A stretch of DNA of 64,000 nucleotides, from contig NC_079882.1 in NCBI RefSeq assembly GCF_029227915.1, forward strand, positions 25,301,001 to 25,365,000. Reading direction: 5' to 3'. Under the pieces are notes generated by a model. It was not told where the DNA came from and did no database searches. It saw nothing but the letters and a program-made list of their open reading frames with translations. Both the position numbers and the translations under genes were made by a program. Source of the stretch: Hydractinia symbiolongicarpus. Taxonomy: Eukaryota > Cnidaria > Hydrozoa > Anthoathecata > Hydractiniidae. Of this stretch, positions 46,280 through 60,500 are shown piece after piece (the stretch's first letter is position 1; each line of letters begins with the position of its first letter).

Positions 46280-49200
46280 ATGGCTAATACTCAAGCACCA
46301 CCAAGTCCCGAACTCGATGGAAACATGTTTGTGTTGAAAAGAGGTTTGTTATTACGTAGCTCTATATTAGCCATACCACTTATCAACCAAGAAATTTATT
46401 TTCTGGTTTATTTGATCCAAAAAATCACAAAATATAAAGCTAAGAAAATAACATCCAGGCCACCATGAAGCGTTTGTACTTACATAAAACAAAACAATGT
46501 ATAAATAAGTGGGGCAAATTTGCTGTGGATCACTGCCAAACGCACCATAACATTTACGAAAATAATACTTCTACATCCGAGAGATGTTTGTTAGATCATT
46601 TTAACCTTAAAGATCGGTGCGACCACCGACCAGAAGGCTGTAATAAGCAAATTTAATGTTGACAGCCTAGATAAATGTTGTCTAATTTGTCTATCATAGC
46701 CTATTTATTAGTTGTCCCTAACTGAATAACTTTATTGTAAATTGTCGGTTTCTGCTGCTGATGTTTGATCTTCAAAATAAACCATAACTGGGCAACATAA
46801 ATCTTCAAAATAAGCCATAACTGGGCAACGTAATGCAAAACGCAAGGTAAATACTAAGTTTTCTTAAAATGTGGTAAAATTGTACCATTGTAAGGTATAA
46901 AAGACAAAATACAAAAAAATACAAAAATATATGCTTATAACTTAGCATAATCAACTTAATTTGTGTGATCTGATTGCATAATTCTTATTAATTTCAATCC
47001 TCTGATTTTTTGTTCAATAAAATTTACATTTTTTTTCAGGTGGTCGGAAAGAGGAATGTCATTTTGACAAGATAACATCAAGGATTAAAAAACTGTGTTT
47101 TGGATTGGATCTAAAATATGTTTCTCCGGTATGACATTTTCATTTGGAGAAGCTGAAAACATGTAAGTGTATGAATATTGTATTATGTCTTTTTTTTTTT
47201 TAGTATGCTATTACCAAAAAAGTAATCCATGGCATGTATGCAGGAATTACAACAGTTGAGTTAGATACCCTGGCTGCTGAGATAGCAGCAGCAATGACAA
47301 CAAAGCATTGTGATTATGGAATACTTGCAGCAAGAATTGCTATTTCAAATTTGCACAAGGAGACTAAGAAGAAATTTAGTGGTAAGATTCAATCCCTTAT
47401 ATTAATTTTTTTTGGCCAGGGGGTGGTTTTAGAACTTTGCTATAGACCAAATGACATGCCTCAGGGTTTGCAGAACTTGCATTTTTCTCTTAAAAACTTT
47501 GACAACCTTGAAATTTAAATGTTTCCAAAAGGATTCCTGTTTAGTTATGAAACTTTGACTTGCTGTTTCCACTAACTTAACTTATAGGTTTAATGTTCAA
47601 CACAAACTATTTTTGGGTATTAACATTACCTTATTTTGTACCAATATATCTTTTTTATGTGCTTTAAACCCGTGAAGTATTTAAAAATAGTAGTGAAAAA
47701 CTTCAAAAAGGCTCCCAAATTGGAGGAAAATAACTTTGTCTCACAAAGAAATGATAATTCAATTTTATTTCAATTTAGATGTTATCGAAGATTTATTTCA
47801 GTATATTAATCCAGAAATAAACAAATGTTGTCCAATGGTTTCTCAAGAAACTTATGATATTGTAATGGCAAACAAGGAGGTAAAATTAATTAAGTTAAAC
47901 AAGAAGCCCTGGGTGCTCTAAGAATTTCTGCTTGCTACCAAAATATTTGATGACAACCTGCTAATTTGTTGTGTTATCGTGCCAAACATTCAAAGAGGTT
48001 TGGTGCATGAAGCTCTGAAGATAAAGCACACAAGTGACATTATATCTTACAACAAACGCAACCAAAACGAAACGTGTCATAATAAACTCACATTTTAAAA
48101 GAAATTGCTAACAAAAATACAGCTTATCATTCATGGTTGAAAGTCTTGCGATTGAAACGTTTATGGTCTTAAATGACATTTAGGTGACAAAAATCAAAAT
48201 TTTGATGTCTCCATTATGTTCAGCATGCGTTTTTTGTTAACTGTGCCAAATTTTCTTGAAAATAGAGTAGTTTTAAATTTTGGACCAATTTTGACCTAAA
48301 ATGACATTTAAGGTGGAACAATATCAAATTTTAATGTCACTATCATGTTCAGCATACTTTTTTTGTGATCTGTGCCAAATTTTGTCGAAAATAAAGTAGT
48401 TTTAATTTTTGGACCAATTTTGGCCTAAAATGACATTCAGGTGGCAAAAAATCAAAATTTCAATGTTGCCGTCATGTTCAACATACTTTTTTTGTTAACT
48501 GTACCAAATTTGGTCGAAAACAAATCCAATTTTGGCCTGCAATTGACCATTTGGGACAGGGTTAGTTAGTTAATCAGTTAGCAGTTGGAAACCAATATTA
48601 TCCTCCTCTCAGAGGAACGTGAGATCCCAGGGTTGATTTTTCTCAAAAAATGCTCCAAAAGAAGAAAACGGTGGTTTTAAAGAATTTCCTACGCCTTCGG
48701 GCGCGGAAATTCAATGAGGAAACTCTGTCGAATGTATTAAGAAACTTCTCTCTTTTTTTGATGTCATAGACTTTTCACTTTTTATCTAGCACATCTAATA
48801 ATTCACATAACCTGGATCTTTTTTGTCCATATGGCAGCTGTAGATAAGATAATCCCTTTGCATTAATCCTTTGCTGATGATTATTTTGTTGCAACAACAT
48901 AAAAAAACCAGATGCAAATGATCGTTGAAAAAATTGGATTCAAAAACGACATTTTGGACCTGATAATTCGAACCCTAAAATGTGTATAATTGCATGCATT
49001 GTGAAATTCCTGTGCAAACTAATTTAATTGTATTCATCATAGAGACTTGATGGGGCCATTATTTCTGGTCGGGATTTTGAGTATAATTTTTTTGGATTCA
49101 AGGTAAGAAGCTCTTATGAGTAGCTGCACATAATGTGAAAATAACTCTGAATTAGAACTGTCAATTTTTTATTTCATTAATAGACTTTAGAACGCTCCTA

Positions 49201-52200
49201 TCTTTTGAAAATTAATGGAAAGACTGCTGAGAGACCTCAACACATGTTAATGAGAGTAGCTGTTGGTATACATGGTGATGATATTGATGCTGTTGTTGAA
49301 ACATACAACCTATTGTCAGAAAAATGGTTCACGCATGCCTCTCCTACCCTGTTTAATTCAGGTACTCCTCGTCCTCAAATGTCAAGCTGTTTCCTGCTAG
49401 CAATGCAATCAGATAGCATTGAGGGTATTTTTGATACACTTAAGCAATGTGCTGTTATTTCCAAATGGGCTGGTGGCATAGGCTTGCATGTTCATTGTAT
49501 CAGATGTTCCGGTAGTTATATCGCTGGGGTAAGTATCAACATATCATATTTGTTAAAATGTATCTCAATTCATCTTTATTATAACTAATAATTGTCTTTA
49601 CACAGACAAATGGCCACTCCAATGGAATTATACCTATGCTGCGTGTTTTCAATAATGCTGCTCGTTATGTTGACCAAGGAGGTAATAAAAGACCAGGTTC
49701 AATTGCTGTATATCTTGAGCCATGGCATGCTGATATCTTTGACTTTTTGGACCTCAAAAAAAATACTGGTAAAGAAGAACAGGTATTTAATATATAAATA
49801 AAATAGCATTAAATGTAGTTTGCCAAAAAGGAAATGAAAAGCTTTTTTGCATATTTATTTGCAGCTCCTAATATTTGTTTCAAATTTACATAGGCTTTAG
49901 ATTTGTAAATCTCTTATAAAATATACATTAAGCCGTAAAAGAAAATTTTATATTTTGTTCTGTACCAAGCTAGTTTCTGACTGTTAATAAATTAATTTCA
50001 CATTGCTTAACATTAATGTGTAATCTTATAGCGTGCTCGAGATCTTTTTTACGCATTGTGGGTTCCTGATCTGTTTATGAAACGTGTTGAGCAGAAGGGA
50101 GTCTGGAGTTTAATGTGCCCTCATGAATGCCCTGGTCTATCTGACTGCTGGGGAGATGATTTTGAAGCCTTGTACACCCGTTATGAATCAGAAGGAAAGT
50201 TCCGAAAGCAAATACCAGCACACAAACTTTGGTTTGCAATTTTAGAATCTCAAACTGAAACTGGTACACCATACATGCTTTACAAGGATGCATGCAACAG
50301 AAAAAGCAACCAACAGGTAAAATTTTGACTGCTAAAATTGAAACCTGGATGTGTTTTATTGGAAATATTGATTTTTTGACTCCTTTTACCTTCCTTGTGT
50401 TCCTACTCCTTTGTGTTTTCATATTTTTATATATATGCTATTGTGAATTATTAATACAGGGCAAGGTGTTGAGAGTAATAACAATATTTTTATTTAGAAT
50501 TTAGGTACTATTAAATGTAGCAACTTATGTACAGAAATTATGGAATATACTGCTCCTGATGAGGTAAGCTGCTGCTATTGTACAATCCTATTTTTTTATA
50601 AAAAGTTGTTTTTTCAAAACAGCTTTGAATTGTGATGTCACATTTTTTCAGGTTGCTGTTTGTAACTTAGCATCAATTGCAATGAACAAATTTGTCACTG
50701 TGGATGAGGAAAATATAACATTGCCCAGTGGAGAGACTGAAGTACAAAAGAAATATGGTTTCGATTTCAAAAGATTAAAAGAGATTGCAAAGGTGTGCAC
50801 CAGAAATTTAAATAAAGTTATTGATCGGAACTTTTATCCATGTGAGGAAGCAAAGAATTCAAATATGAGACATCGACCAATAGGAATTGGTATCCAGGTA
50901 GGGGCATTTTATTTGTTTTTTGATGTTTGTTATGGTTGCTTGTTGACAGATGATGATTTTGTGCGACTTAACAGATTTTACTTTCATTTCAAAATTTGTT
51001 GCAATTCCTTGTTGTTCTTATCTTGGTCGTTACATCTAGCAACTTGTAATGGCTGTAAAGGGGAACATATAGTAGTGTACTACTTGCAAATTTAAGTGAT
51101 TATTGAAGGTACTGATATATCACATTTTAAAGTAGTGTCCAGTCAGCTAATATTCACAAGGGCATTGCAACAAAAGATGATTATAGTATGCTGTTTGTGA
51201 TGTAAATTTTAGTAATCTGATGTCATTGATCTAGACAATTATAATTTTATTTGACCTGCAATATGTACAATACTAACTTAAATGGCTATTCCCTTTAGGG
51301 TCTTGCTGATGCATTTATTCTCATGCGATATCCCTTTGAATCAGACGAAGCGATTCTATTAAACAAACAAGTTTTCGAAACCATATATTATGGTGCTTTA
51401 GAGGCCTCTTGTGAACTGGCAGAGGTAAATGGTCCATATTCAACTTACGAGGGTTCACCTGTAAGTAAGAACATCCTGCAATATGATATGTGGGGAGTCA
51501 CACCAACAGACCTGTGGGATTGGAGCGCCTTAAAAGAAAAAATTGCCAAGTATGTTAAATTTTCAATTCTCTACTTTTACTCTACATTATCTAATAAAAC
51601 ATCGAATTTTATCCACTTTTTCTTTTAGGCATGGTATTCGAAATAGCCTACTGCTGGCGCCTATGCCTACAGCTTCAACTGCCCAAATTCTTGGCAATAA
51701 CGAATCTTTCGAGCCTTATACTAGCAACATTTACTCAAGGAGGGTTCTTTCCGGTGAATTCCAAGTTGTAAATAAGCATTTGCTGAAAGATTTAACTGCT
51801 TTAAATTTATGGGACGAAAACATGAAAAATACACTCATAGCTCACAAAGGATCCGTTCAGGTATGTTTGTTGTCGACTACTTCAACCGCAATGTTACGCG
51901 AATATGTCTGTTTTATAAAAACGAATTATTTTTAGAATATTGATGGAATTCCTAACGATATCAAAATTTTATACAAAACTGCCTGGGAAATTAAGCAGAA
52001 AGTTTTGATCAATATGGCTGCAGACCGAGGTGCTTTTATTGATCAAAGTCAGTCTTTCAATGTATTTATGGGAGAACCAAACTTTGCCAAACTTACTACC
52101 GTTCATTTCTACGGGTGGAAAAAGGTATGTAGTTTATTAATTTATCCATTTGTTACTGACTCTGTAGGACCATCGCGGTGTTCATTTTCTGGATATTAGG

Positions 52201-52386
52201 GTTGACATTCTAGCTTAATTGTTTTAGGGTTTGAAGACGGGTATGTATTATCTGCGTACTAAACCAGCTGCAGACGCCATTCAATTTACTGTCGATCAAA
52301 ACAAATTAAAGAATAACTCGAAAAATGAATCCGATATGATGTGTTCACTCGATAACAAAGAAGCTTGTCTCTCCTGTTCTGGCTGA
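46280..52386 (+). CDS. RRM1: Ribonucleoside-diphosphate reductase large subunit, complete, 14 exons
   Basis: Class Ia large subunit; reduces ribonucleoside diphosphates to deoxy forms in the cytosol with the radical-bearing small subunit. Exons: 46280-46343, 47040-47128, 47204-47381, 47779-47879, 49043-49102, 49184-49528, 49606-49782, 50032-50316, 50498-50563, 50652-50897, 51299-51549, 51629-51860, 51936-52124, 52228-52386. Phases all agree: 813 residues, against 792 in human. The N-terminal ATP cone is present ([18 protein letters not shown]). Active-site residues are all there: redox Cys233 (QMSSCFLL), Asn442/Cys444/Glu446 (SNLCTE), Cys459 (VAVCNLAS), radical-path Tyr768-Tyr769 (GMYYLR) and the C-terminal CLSC shuttle pair ending CLSCSG. 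Oddities: an extension of about 15 residues before the ATP cone, and Trp259 in SKWAGGIG where vertebrate and yeast enzymes have Ser or Thr. E2F-like sites lie upstream. Confidence 0.97.
48174..48545. repeat. Three tandem copies of a 128-bp unit in an RRM1 intron
   Basis: Units begin near 48174, 48302 and 48431 with GACATTTAGGTGACAAAAAT-like sequence. They continue through a TTCAGCATGC..TTTTTTGTTAACTGTGCC-type middle and end TTTTGGACCAATTTTG. Copies differ at 10-20 percent of sites by eye, so the triplication is not recent. It lies between the exons ending 47879 and starting 49043. Confidence 0.8.
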
Positions 52387-54520
52387 AGTCAAAGTACGCT
52401 ATTTTGAGCGTGTACCTGTAACATTGTATATACATTTTAACAAGTAATACGATGCGGATGCTACGGCTATGCAATGTCTTTTTCAAGAAAATACAATACT
52501 CTTATTCAGTTTCAGTTTATATTTTCTGTGGCAAACAATTTTTTAAACCTTGCTTGAAATGTTAGATTATAAATATGTGTATGGACTTAATTTATTTTAC
52601 TTTGAATATAACTTTACAAAAAAACTCTTTGTTTTTTATCTATTAACAAATAATTTCACGTTAAATCTTTGCACAGACAGCAACAAGATTCGTTGAATTT
52701 CGAGTGAAACTATTGGTAAAATTTTAGGAAAATATAGCTTTTTATGAAAATGTCAGAAATATAAACTTTCAAAATAGTTTTTACATTCAAAATATATAAA
52801 ATGAAAGCAATTCTGAATATATGCATGTCTTCTCAAACTTAAAATCAAAGTCAAAAGAAGATAACATGTAATTTTTTATAAGTCAGTATTTCAATTTATT
52901 ACTAAATCATCAAGACACAGTAAAATGAAAAGCCTAAAATAAAGCTTATATACGATTTGAAACGTATAAGGTAATTGTTTATTACACAAAGGATAAAAGA
53001 ACAGTATTGAAAGAAGCATAATGCCGTTATCAATCCATTCATAATAACGGCATTATGGGATCGAGGGAAGAAACATCTTTAAAAAGTGTGCTAGAAAAAA
53101 CACATCTCTTTCGCAAAAAATAAAATTGAAATAAAGATTTGACACTTGGTATGACATATTTTTAGGCTGGTTTGATAAAATTAATTCACAAAATATTTTC
53201 ACTACCATAGTTCCTCACTTCCTAATTTTAACCGTTTACGGCACACCGATAAACGGTTTTTGAAAGTGCATATTTATCAATTTTGACAAAACTACATTTG
53301 CAAAAAACAGAGTGTAATGGTTATGTTAGGGTCTAAATAAATATGTCATGTTTGCTTGGGGCAATCCAGTTTTTATATTTGCTATTATTTTAAACGCAAG
53401 GAACCAAAGTGCAATAAAAAAATCTTCCATAATCGTGTTGTAAAATTTTGTTGCAGGATACCCATAAAAGAAAAGTCAACAAATGTCAATTTGAATAGTC
53501 CAATTTTTAACATGCAATGTTTAAACGGCGGGCAGGTTGATTTTGCCCGCGCCTGCATGAATACGGTAAGGTATTTATTCTCAGAGACACTAAATTACCC
53601 CTTCCCCAAGTTTTATCAATTACATTCTCTTTTCTTAAATAAATTGATCAATTTTAAGTTAATATTTGGTAAATTCTTGCAAATAGGGTCCCAAAGTAAA
53701 CGTATTTGTGAGATTTATTCTTGTAAATCCGATCTCATTAAACAAATATTGCAAGTCTTTGAGAGAAATTTCATTGAGGAATAAAGAAACAAAATTTTAC
53801 TTTGCAAATTTTACTTTGAAAAAGTTAAGCTACCTAGGCGATAGCTAAATGTAAACAAAATACCAAGCTAAAATATATAAAGCTAGCTGTCATCAACACG
53901 TCTACATTAGGGTTTTAATAACCTACCACGTGCTTAATCACCTACCACGTGCTCAACACAAACTATCTTGTTAGCTAGCTAGTTAAGTAACACTTTTCAT
54001 ATTTTAGCAGTCTACTTTTTTATGCCGCTATCTTCTTTCTTTATGTACAACGCGACACTATGACCGAGTCAGTGATATTTTAATAAATCTAACAAAGTAA
54101 CACCAAACGTTTTTTTTTATAAATTTGGCTATAACAAAGTTTGTTAAAACTGTGCAGACTAGAAAAGAAAAGTTTAGTAATAACAGTACAATTTTTATTC
54201 ACGCCAAAAATATGTTAGATTTTAAAACCAGACCCCTGAGTAAGCATATTTTTGAAAAAAGTATGAAAATTTCCACCCCTTTATATTTTCACTAAATATT
54301 TATCCAATCACATTTTTTCTTCATCCAGATGCGGTTACTTTTAACAATGTCATTCGAACTTTTCTTGATTTGTTGTTATTATGTTAATTTTACATTTCGT
54401 GTTTATATTGTTCTTGTTGTTTTAGCTGTTCAACTGAACTATCAACATTTTGTTTTCTGTTGCGTTCTGACTAAACTGTTTTCTTGTTAGCTTTTGAAAA
54501 ATTTCGAAAGTGAAGAAAGC
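52387..54520. other. Intergenic region between RRM1 and the PLAT gene
   Basis: This holds the RRM1 3' untranslated region and a hairpin at 53017-53057. A 142-codon open frame at 53356-53784 starts at TTG, lacks recognisable motifs and has no supporting splice structure, so I do not call it a gene. A regulatory role is possible but unseen. Confidence 0.55.
53017..53057. repeat. 14-bp perfect inverted repeat with a 13-base loop
   Basis: CATAATGCCGTTAT (53017-53030) pairs perfectly with ATAACGGCATTATG (53044-53057). It lies about 630 bases downstream of the RRM1 stop codon. It could be a foldback element end or a structured 3' RNA; nothing decides between these. Confidence 0.75.
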
Positions 54521-57500
54521 ATGGAAAAAATAACTTTTTTAGTATCTTTTTACTTTCTCGTCGCTGGATTAGCAGCAAAAAACACCACCACCGTTGGTAA
54601 GTATAAACCATCCTTTTTTTGCAATCACCAATTCTAAGCTTCATGTTCGGTCAATTTCATTCATCTCATCCCATAACTCTGTGCAAGTGGGGATGCGGAT
54701 CTACCACCCCGCAGTTTTGCCAAAGTTTCATTCTTAAATCTTTTTTATCTCGAAAACTCTCCATCCCGAAAAAAAAAATTCACTCCAGCACTATATAACA
54801 GAATTTTAGGACTCAAAAGGTTGCAAAATATGTTGGGTCGACTAGCCCAGATTTGGGCCATGAATCTCTCAAACAGTTCCTAGTTTGAGACTCCTATTCA
54901 AAGGCATATCTGGACCCTGAACCCCTAAAATGACTGTAATTTGGAACTTCTATTTAGTCCCATAACTCTCAAATCTCAGAGAGAGCAGAGAGAAAGAGAG
55001 AACTTGAAAATGGTTAACGTCTATGAAAAATTGACTTTTAAAACTAAGTCAGACTCCTCCTAAAGGCCATATTTAAATAAGCGAATCATGGAAGCCCTCA
55101 TAAAGTGGTAAACTCTAAATTTACACTTAAATAAAAGTTAATTGGTTTAAGATTTTCCGTTTTCGTTTTTTCTTTTAAATAACTTAACAATCTTTGACGT
55201 TTTCTTTCGCCGAATTTTGACTACTTGAAAAGTCTGATAAAACCCTCTTAATTCCGTAAAATTGAAATTCCGTAAAATTGCAAGTTGGTTCGTCTGTGAA
55301 ATTTAGAAGTCTAGAAGGTCAATCTAATTTGTGAATTTTGACAAGTTCTTTCTACTAAGTTCTTTATGATTATAAGTATAAATTATATTTTCATGATATG
55401 TACTCACGTCGAACACAATTACTGTTTTCTTTGATAAAAGCCAAGGGCGAAACTACACTACCCATAAAAGAATAAAGATAAGAACAAGGCAGGATATGTG
55501 ACTAAAAACTATTGCAAGGAGTCAACGAAACAACGCGCTAGTGGTTTACTGCATCTGTGTAGTTTAAGAAATAGTCGTAATTGTTTTTCTCTGGGATAAA
55601 TTTTGAACAATAACATTATATTTTTCAAAATTTTAGTATTTTACAACATCGCCCCCCCCCCAGGCCTTTTCTAAGCCTATAATATTCGGACGGGACGTAG
55701 TTCCAGAAATCGAAATAAAGGGTAATGTTTGGAGTTCTGCTCTTTCAGAAATTTTACACTTATTGCCTCAAAAAAACCATATAAAGAAATGTTAAGAAAT
55801 TAAAATTGCATCGCAGGCACGTAATTTAGCAGAGTCTAATTTTTATCATCAGTTGTTCAAATATAACATTTTTTGTCACATCGTAAGTTGTTAGAAAGAC
55901 ATTTCCGAAAAATTGAATGGATTCTTGAACACGCCCAAGATATTATCTTGCACGTATTTGCTTATAGAGGACATTGTAGACGACGGGTTGGTCCTGCAGT
56001 TCTGTATTCAACGATATCAACTTGTAAGTCTTCATACCTTAACCCTATTTTGGTGGGATGGAGGGGTAGTTTTCATCTGTTTAATCTCAATAAATTTTGT
56101 TCAAAATAAAATAAAAGTTAGAAATTTTGTGATTTCTAGCGGGAAATAAATACCCGTTGGTACCGTGAAGGTATGTACAAAAGGCATTGTAATGGCGGAC
56201 CAGAAGACAAACATCTCAACAATATCAAACTTTTAAATTATCTATGAATTCCAATTTATAGAATATCATAATGAAAATTAAAACCTTTATTCCTTAACAA
56301 GACCAATTCAAACTAACTACTCTCGTCAATATTTTCTTGAGATCGTACATTTTTTCTCGAAATCAGCCATCTTGGACGACTAGTTAGACTGACGCCATCA
56401 TAGCTAGCCTCACAAAGTATGTTATATAACGTATTCTCGACAACCTCTTCGATGACATGACATAATTCGTTATTTTGTTTTAAATTTTGTCTGTCGGTTA
56501 AGAGTTGTTTTGAAGTCAGAGCAATCTCGTTTGTTTCAGCGGTGCATCTAAACGTTTCAAAATATGGAATTGGTTCGTGTTTCATATCATCAAGAGAATG
56601 GAAAAAGTTTTTGTCGATAAGTTGGTCTTTAATAAGCATTTGCAAGACATCCTTGACGATGTTTAATTCGTCACGTGTAGCAAGCTTCGTCGATGTTCTT
56701 TCTTGACTTTGAAAGGAGTGCTTTTGAATAAAATAAGAATAAAATCGGTCAGGATAATTTTCTTCAAAGTTTTGAATATAATGAGTTTCGACAAAAACTT
56801 CAAGCGTCTTGCACATTAAAGACGGGGGTATGGGTTTGTCTTCGCCGATATTTGATGGCCGCTCTTCGATTATAACACGCTTCTTTTTACTGTTATTTAT
56901 AGGTGGTAGTGTGTCATACTTAAAAGAAGTTGTTTTCATTTTCGACTTCTTAGAAGTCGAATCCGAAATACCTTTATTAAATAATATTTCAGGGACGTCC
57001 CTGATAGTAAACAACTGCTTTAACTCTTCTTGTTTGAGTTCCCATATTCGCAAATCTTCTTCGAACTTCCTCATTAGTGTTTCGTCAATTATCTGGCAGC
57101 TAATTTGAAATTCATGCTTAGATGGCTTCACCTTCGAGAAAGCTTTGACTTTGCATGCGATTTTTTCGTTAGGTTGTAACTCCCCAAACGCAGGTTGTAT
57201 GGATATAATAGATTCTGTTGATTCAAGCTGCCAGCGAAAAGACGCCACATGTTCTGTTGAAGTATTCGTCAAAAAAATTACTTTACGACTATCGCTGTAC
57301 AAAGGTATATTATCAAATATAAGTTTCTCAGTGGAAAAGTTTATTAAAATTTCGGCAATACCTTTCTCAGAAGACGGATCTTCCTTCGCTAGTAAACCCA
57401 TTATGTTTTGTGTTTTCTTTTTAATATTTTGTTCGGAATACTTTTAAAAGATTCGAACGAAGTTAGTAGCCATGCAAGGGTTTCATCTTTCTTTTTTTAC

Positions 57501-60500
57501 TTTTACATCTGCCATATTTTTAAAACTACTTTTGTGTTCATTTTTTTAATTATTGTTGCTAAGGTTATTGTTATTATGTAAATAGTTTTTTTTGAATACA
57601 CACGAGAATAAAGTATTGTAATTTGATCATCGAATATTACAAATTTAAGTTAAAAAAATGGCGGTCAGATGTGAGCTAGATTTGTTAAAATTTTGTTTTA
57701 TAAACTATTGAATATTATTATAAAATACTCAAATTAATTTTTTTATCCTCGCACATTTTTTCTTCCCCTGCCCTCTTCTTAACAAGCGCAACCCGCAATC
57801 CCAGGCGTTAAAGCCACTATGGTACCATAAAAGCTTGTTTCCACTGGACTGCATTTTTTTATTTTGTCAAGTGCGCACTCACTTATAAATAAGCTCGTGA
57901 GTTCTTTCTGTTATAACAAAAAATGCAATCGAATCAAAACGAGTCCTTAACGCTTTTCGTAATGCGCCCTGCGTAACAAAACGCGTAACAAAAATGGTGA
58001 CCGCAAAACGAGAGGCGAACAAAAATTAATGAACTTCTACAACAGCACAGAAATAACTATGATTTTTTCATAAGTAAATATCCATATTCCATCCTCTAGC
58101 AACATTTTTATAAAGTTTTCATGGCTGTGTGGGGCAAAAAAAATAAATTTGAGATGCACTTTCGAATAATTATCAAAACAAGATCTTCAACTCAATTTAA
58201 GCGCAAATATTATCGTAGTGCCATCATTTTGTAACCTTCGTTAACATTTCATGAAACACCAGTCGCGGTTAATAAAAGTTTTTTTTTTTTAATTTGGTTC
58301 TGTCTTGCACACATTACGAAACCTACCTACATGCGGGATTTCAGTCTTAATATTTGGTGTTGCTTATAAAAACATGTGTACGGCGAGCTGTTCTTCTAAA
58401 TGTTGTTGAACTTCTGTAAATTTGTAGAGCATTTATTGTTCTTTGCGCAAATAAAACAGAGCTTTTTATATTTAGGGTCTGTTACAGCGGCGAGGATCAG
58501 TGTTTTTATTATGGTAAAGCACAATTTTCAGTGCAAGTTCATCCAATATATTGTTGTTATATAAATACCAGTGTCTTTCTAACAACACAAAATTTGATCT
58601 TGGTTGCATCTAATTTAGTCCCTTCATTTCTTTTCTTATAAGATATATTTCGCCGCTAAAATAAGAATAAAAGTAAAAGGCTACTAAAAGTTAAAAATAC
58701 ATTGGCCAGAGGAAGTAGAAGACGCAAATTGTCTTATCATCAAGTCCCGTTAATAGTTGAGCTATTTACAGTTTAATTATTTTGTTAAGAACGTGAAAAT
58801 GTAAAATCACACTAAGTTATAATGTTTACAAATCGAGTAACGTCATTGTCAGGGTGTTACCTATAAAAGCAGATAATACGCTTGGAACGTGGCCATTTAA
58901 TTTTTTTTTATTATTATTATTTTTTTTTATCTGACGATAAAATTTAAACAGAAAAAGAAAACCTTTCGAATTTGATTCTCTCAAATACTTGAATTCCAGA
59001 AACTTGAAGTTGATTGATTTGTGTGAAATGTTACCTCCATATATCTTCTCAGCCAAAGAAAGAAAGAAGCTCCCTCTGACCCTCTGAGGTTTCATATCCC
59101 TAATAAGGTTTTATCAGATTTGATTGAGGAGGGTGTCACTGGTCTAAGGTATCAAAAGAAATGCGAGAAATAAAACAATACTGCATGCAAAGTTTTTACT
59201 TGATAATCACTTGTTCACGTTTTCTTTTTTTATACCGCCTAATCAATCTTATGTACTTTTAGACGGGCGCGTAATGTTCAACCTCGTTTTTAAGGCATCT
59301 TGAATCTTTGAATGTCGAGACGGCAATACTTTGGTAAAGAAGTTGTAATGGGGGACACTGCAGAGAAGTTTCCGTTCTAATTATGAATAATTTAACGTGT
59401 TTTAGAGTACAATATACGTGTTAAAACTGGTAATGGAGCAGGATGTGGAACAGACTCTTCATTTAACTTAACTTTCATTGGCGCTGATGGAGAAAATGTA
59501 ACTTTTTTGTTGGATGGTGAGGGAGAGAAGCTGGAAACATCAAAGTATGCAAAATTTTGTAGAATTTAGAACATCCATAATTAATTAAACGCCCGGGGTG
59601 AAAATTTGTAACTTTTGTGTTTATTTGAGGAAGGCGTTATTAGGGGTGTAATTTTTTAGATTATAAATTGTTTAATATTTATATGTATGATAAGAACCGC
59701 GATAGTCAATATAAATTCTTCTGCTAACTTTCAAATAGTTCCTCACTAAGAGAGACTATGATTTCAAATAAATGCTCCCTATTGGGCGTGTTTAAAAGAA
59801 AAAGGGCGTTAAATTGAAGCATCACGGTACGCAATATCTTTTTTGCGTCACCAAAATAATGAACAAAAGATACTTTTTTGTTTTTTTTAGAAGGGACGAT
59901 TTCATCTTTAATGGCGATAAAGTTTATTCAATAGATCGAATGAACTTACAACGTGTGCAGAAAAAAGGATGGAGCGCGGATTGGTACATTCATTGGGTAA
60001 AATTTTGAATAATTACACGACTGTTATTCATCGTTTTGTTGATATGAGACCGCATGACATAAATAAAAAAAAATAAGGCGCTCGGTGGACTAAAGTAGGG
60101 ACGTTTAAGTGTTGACAAATTTTATTACATTCTTGTCAATGTTTTTAAAGAGCGCCCCGAAATGATTTATACCTTTAAGATATTTGTTTCTCCACAACTA
60201 CTAGTTGCAGTTACAAAGGTAACATTATCAAACATCAAAATTCTGCCGGATCCAACCTTGTTCCCAGGGCATTTTGCCTTGTTGATGAAGTTGATAGCGG
60301 CGAAATTGCAACCTCGTCTTCAGGGTTTTTTGCCTTTTTGACAACGAGGCGGGCGGCGATCATATCGATAAAATAGATATAAGAAATAAAGGTTGCTAAG
60401 CATTATGTTAATTTTGACCCAAATTTAAATCTAATATTTTCAAATGGGTTTTCAGCTAGCTAACGTTTACAAGACATTGGAAGCATATTTTATGCTTAGC

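Noticed and set aside
53356-53784. 142-codon plus-strand frame downstream of RRM1
   Set aside because: It begins at TTG, has AT-driven composition, no motif and no neighbouring exons in phase.
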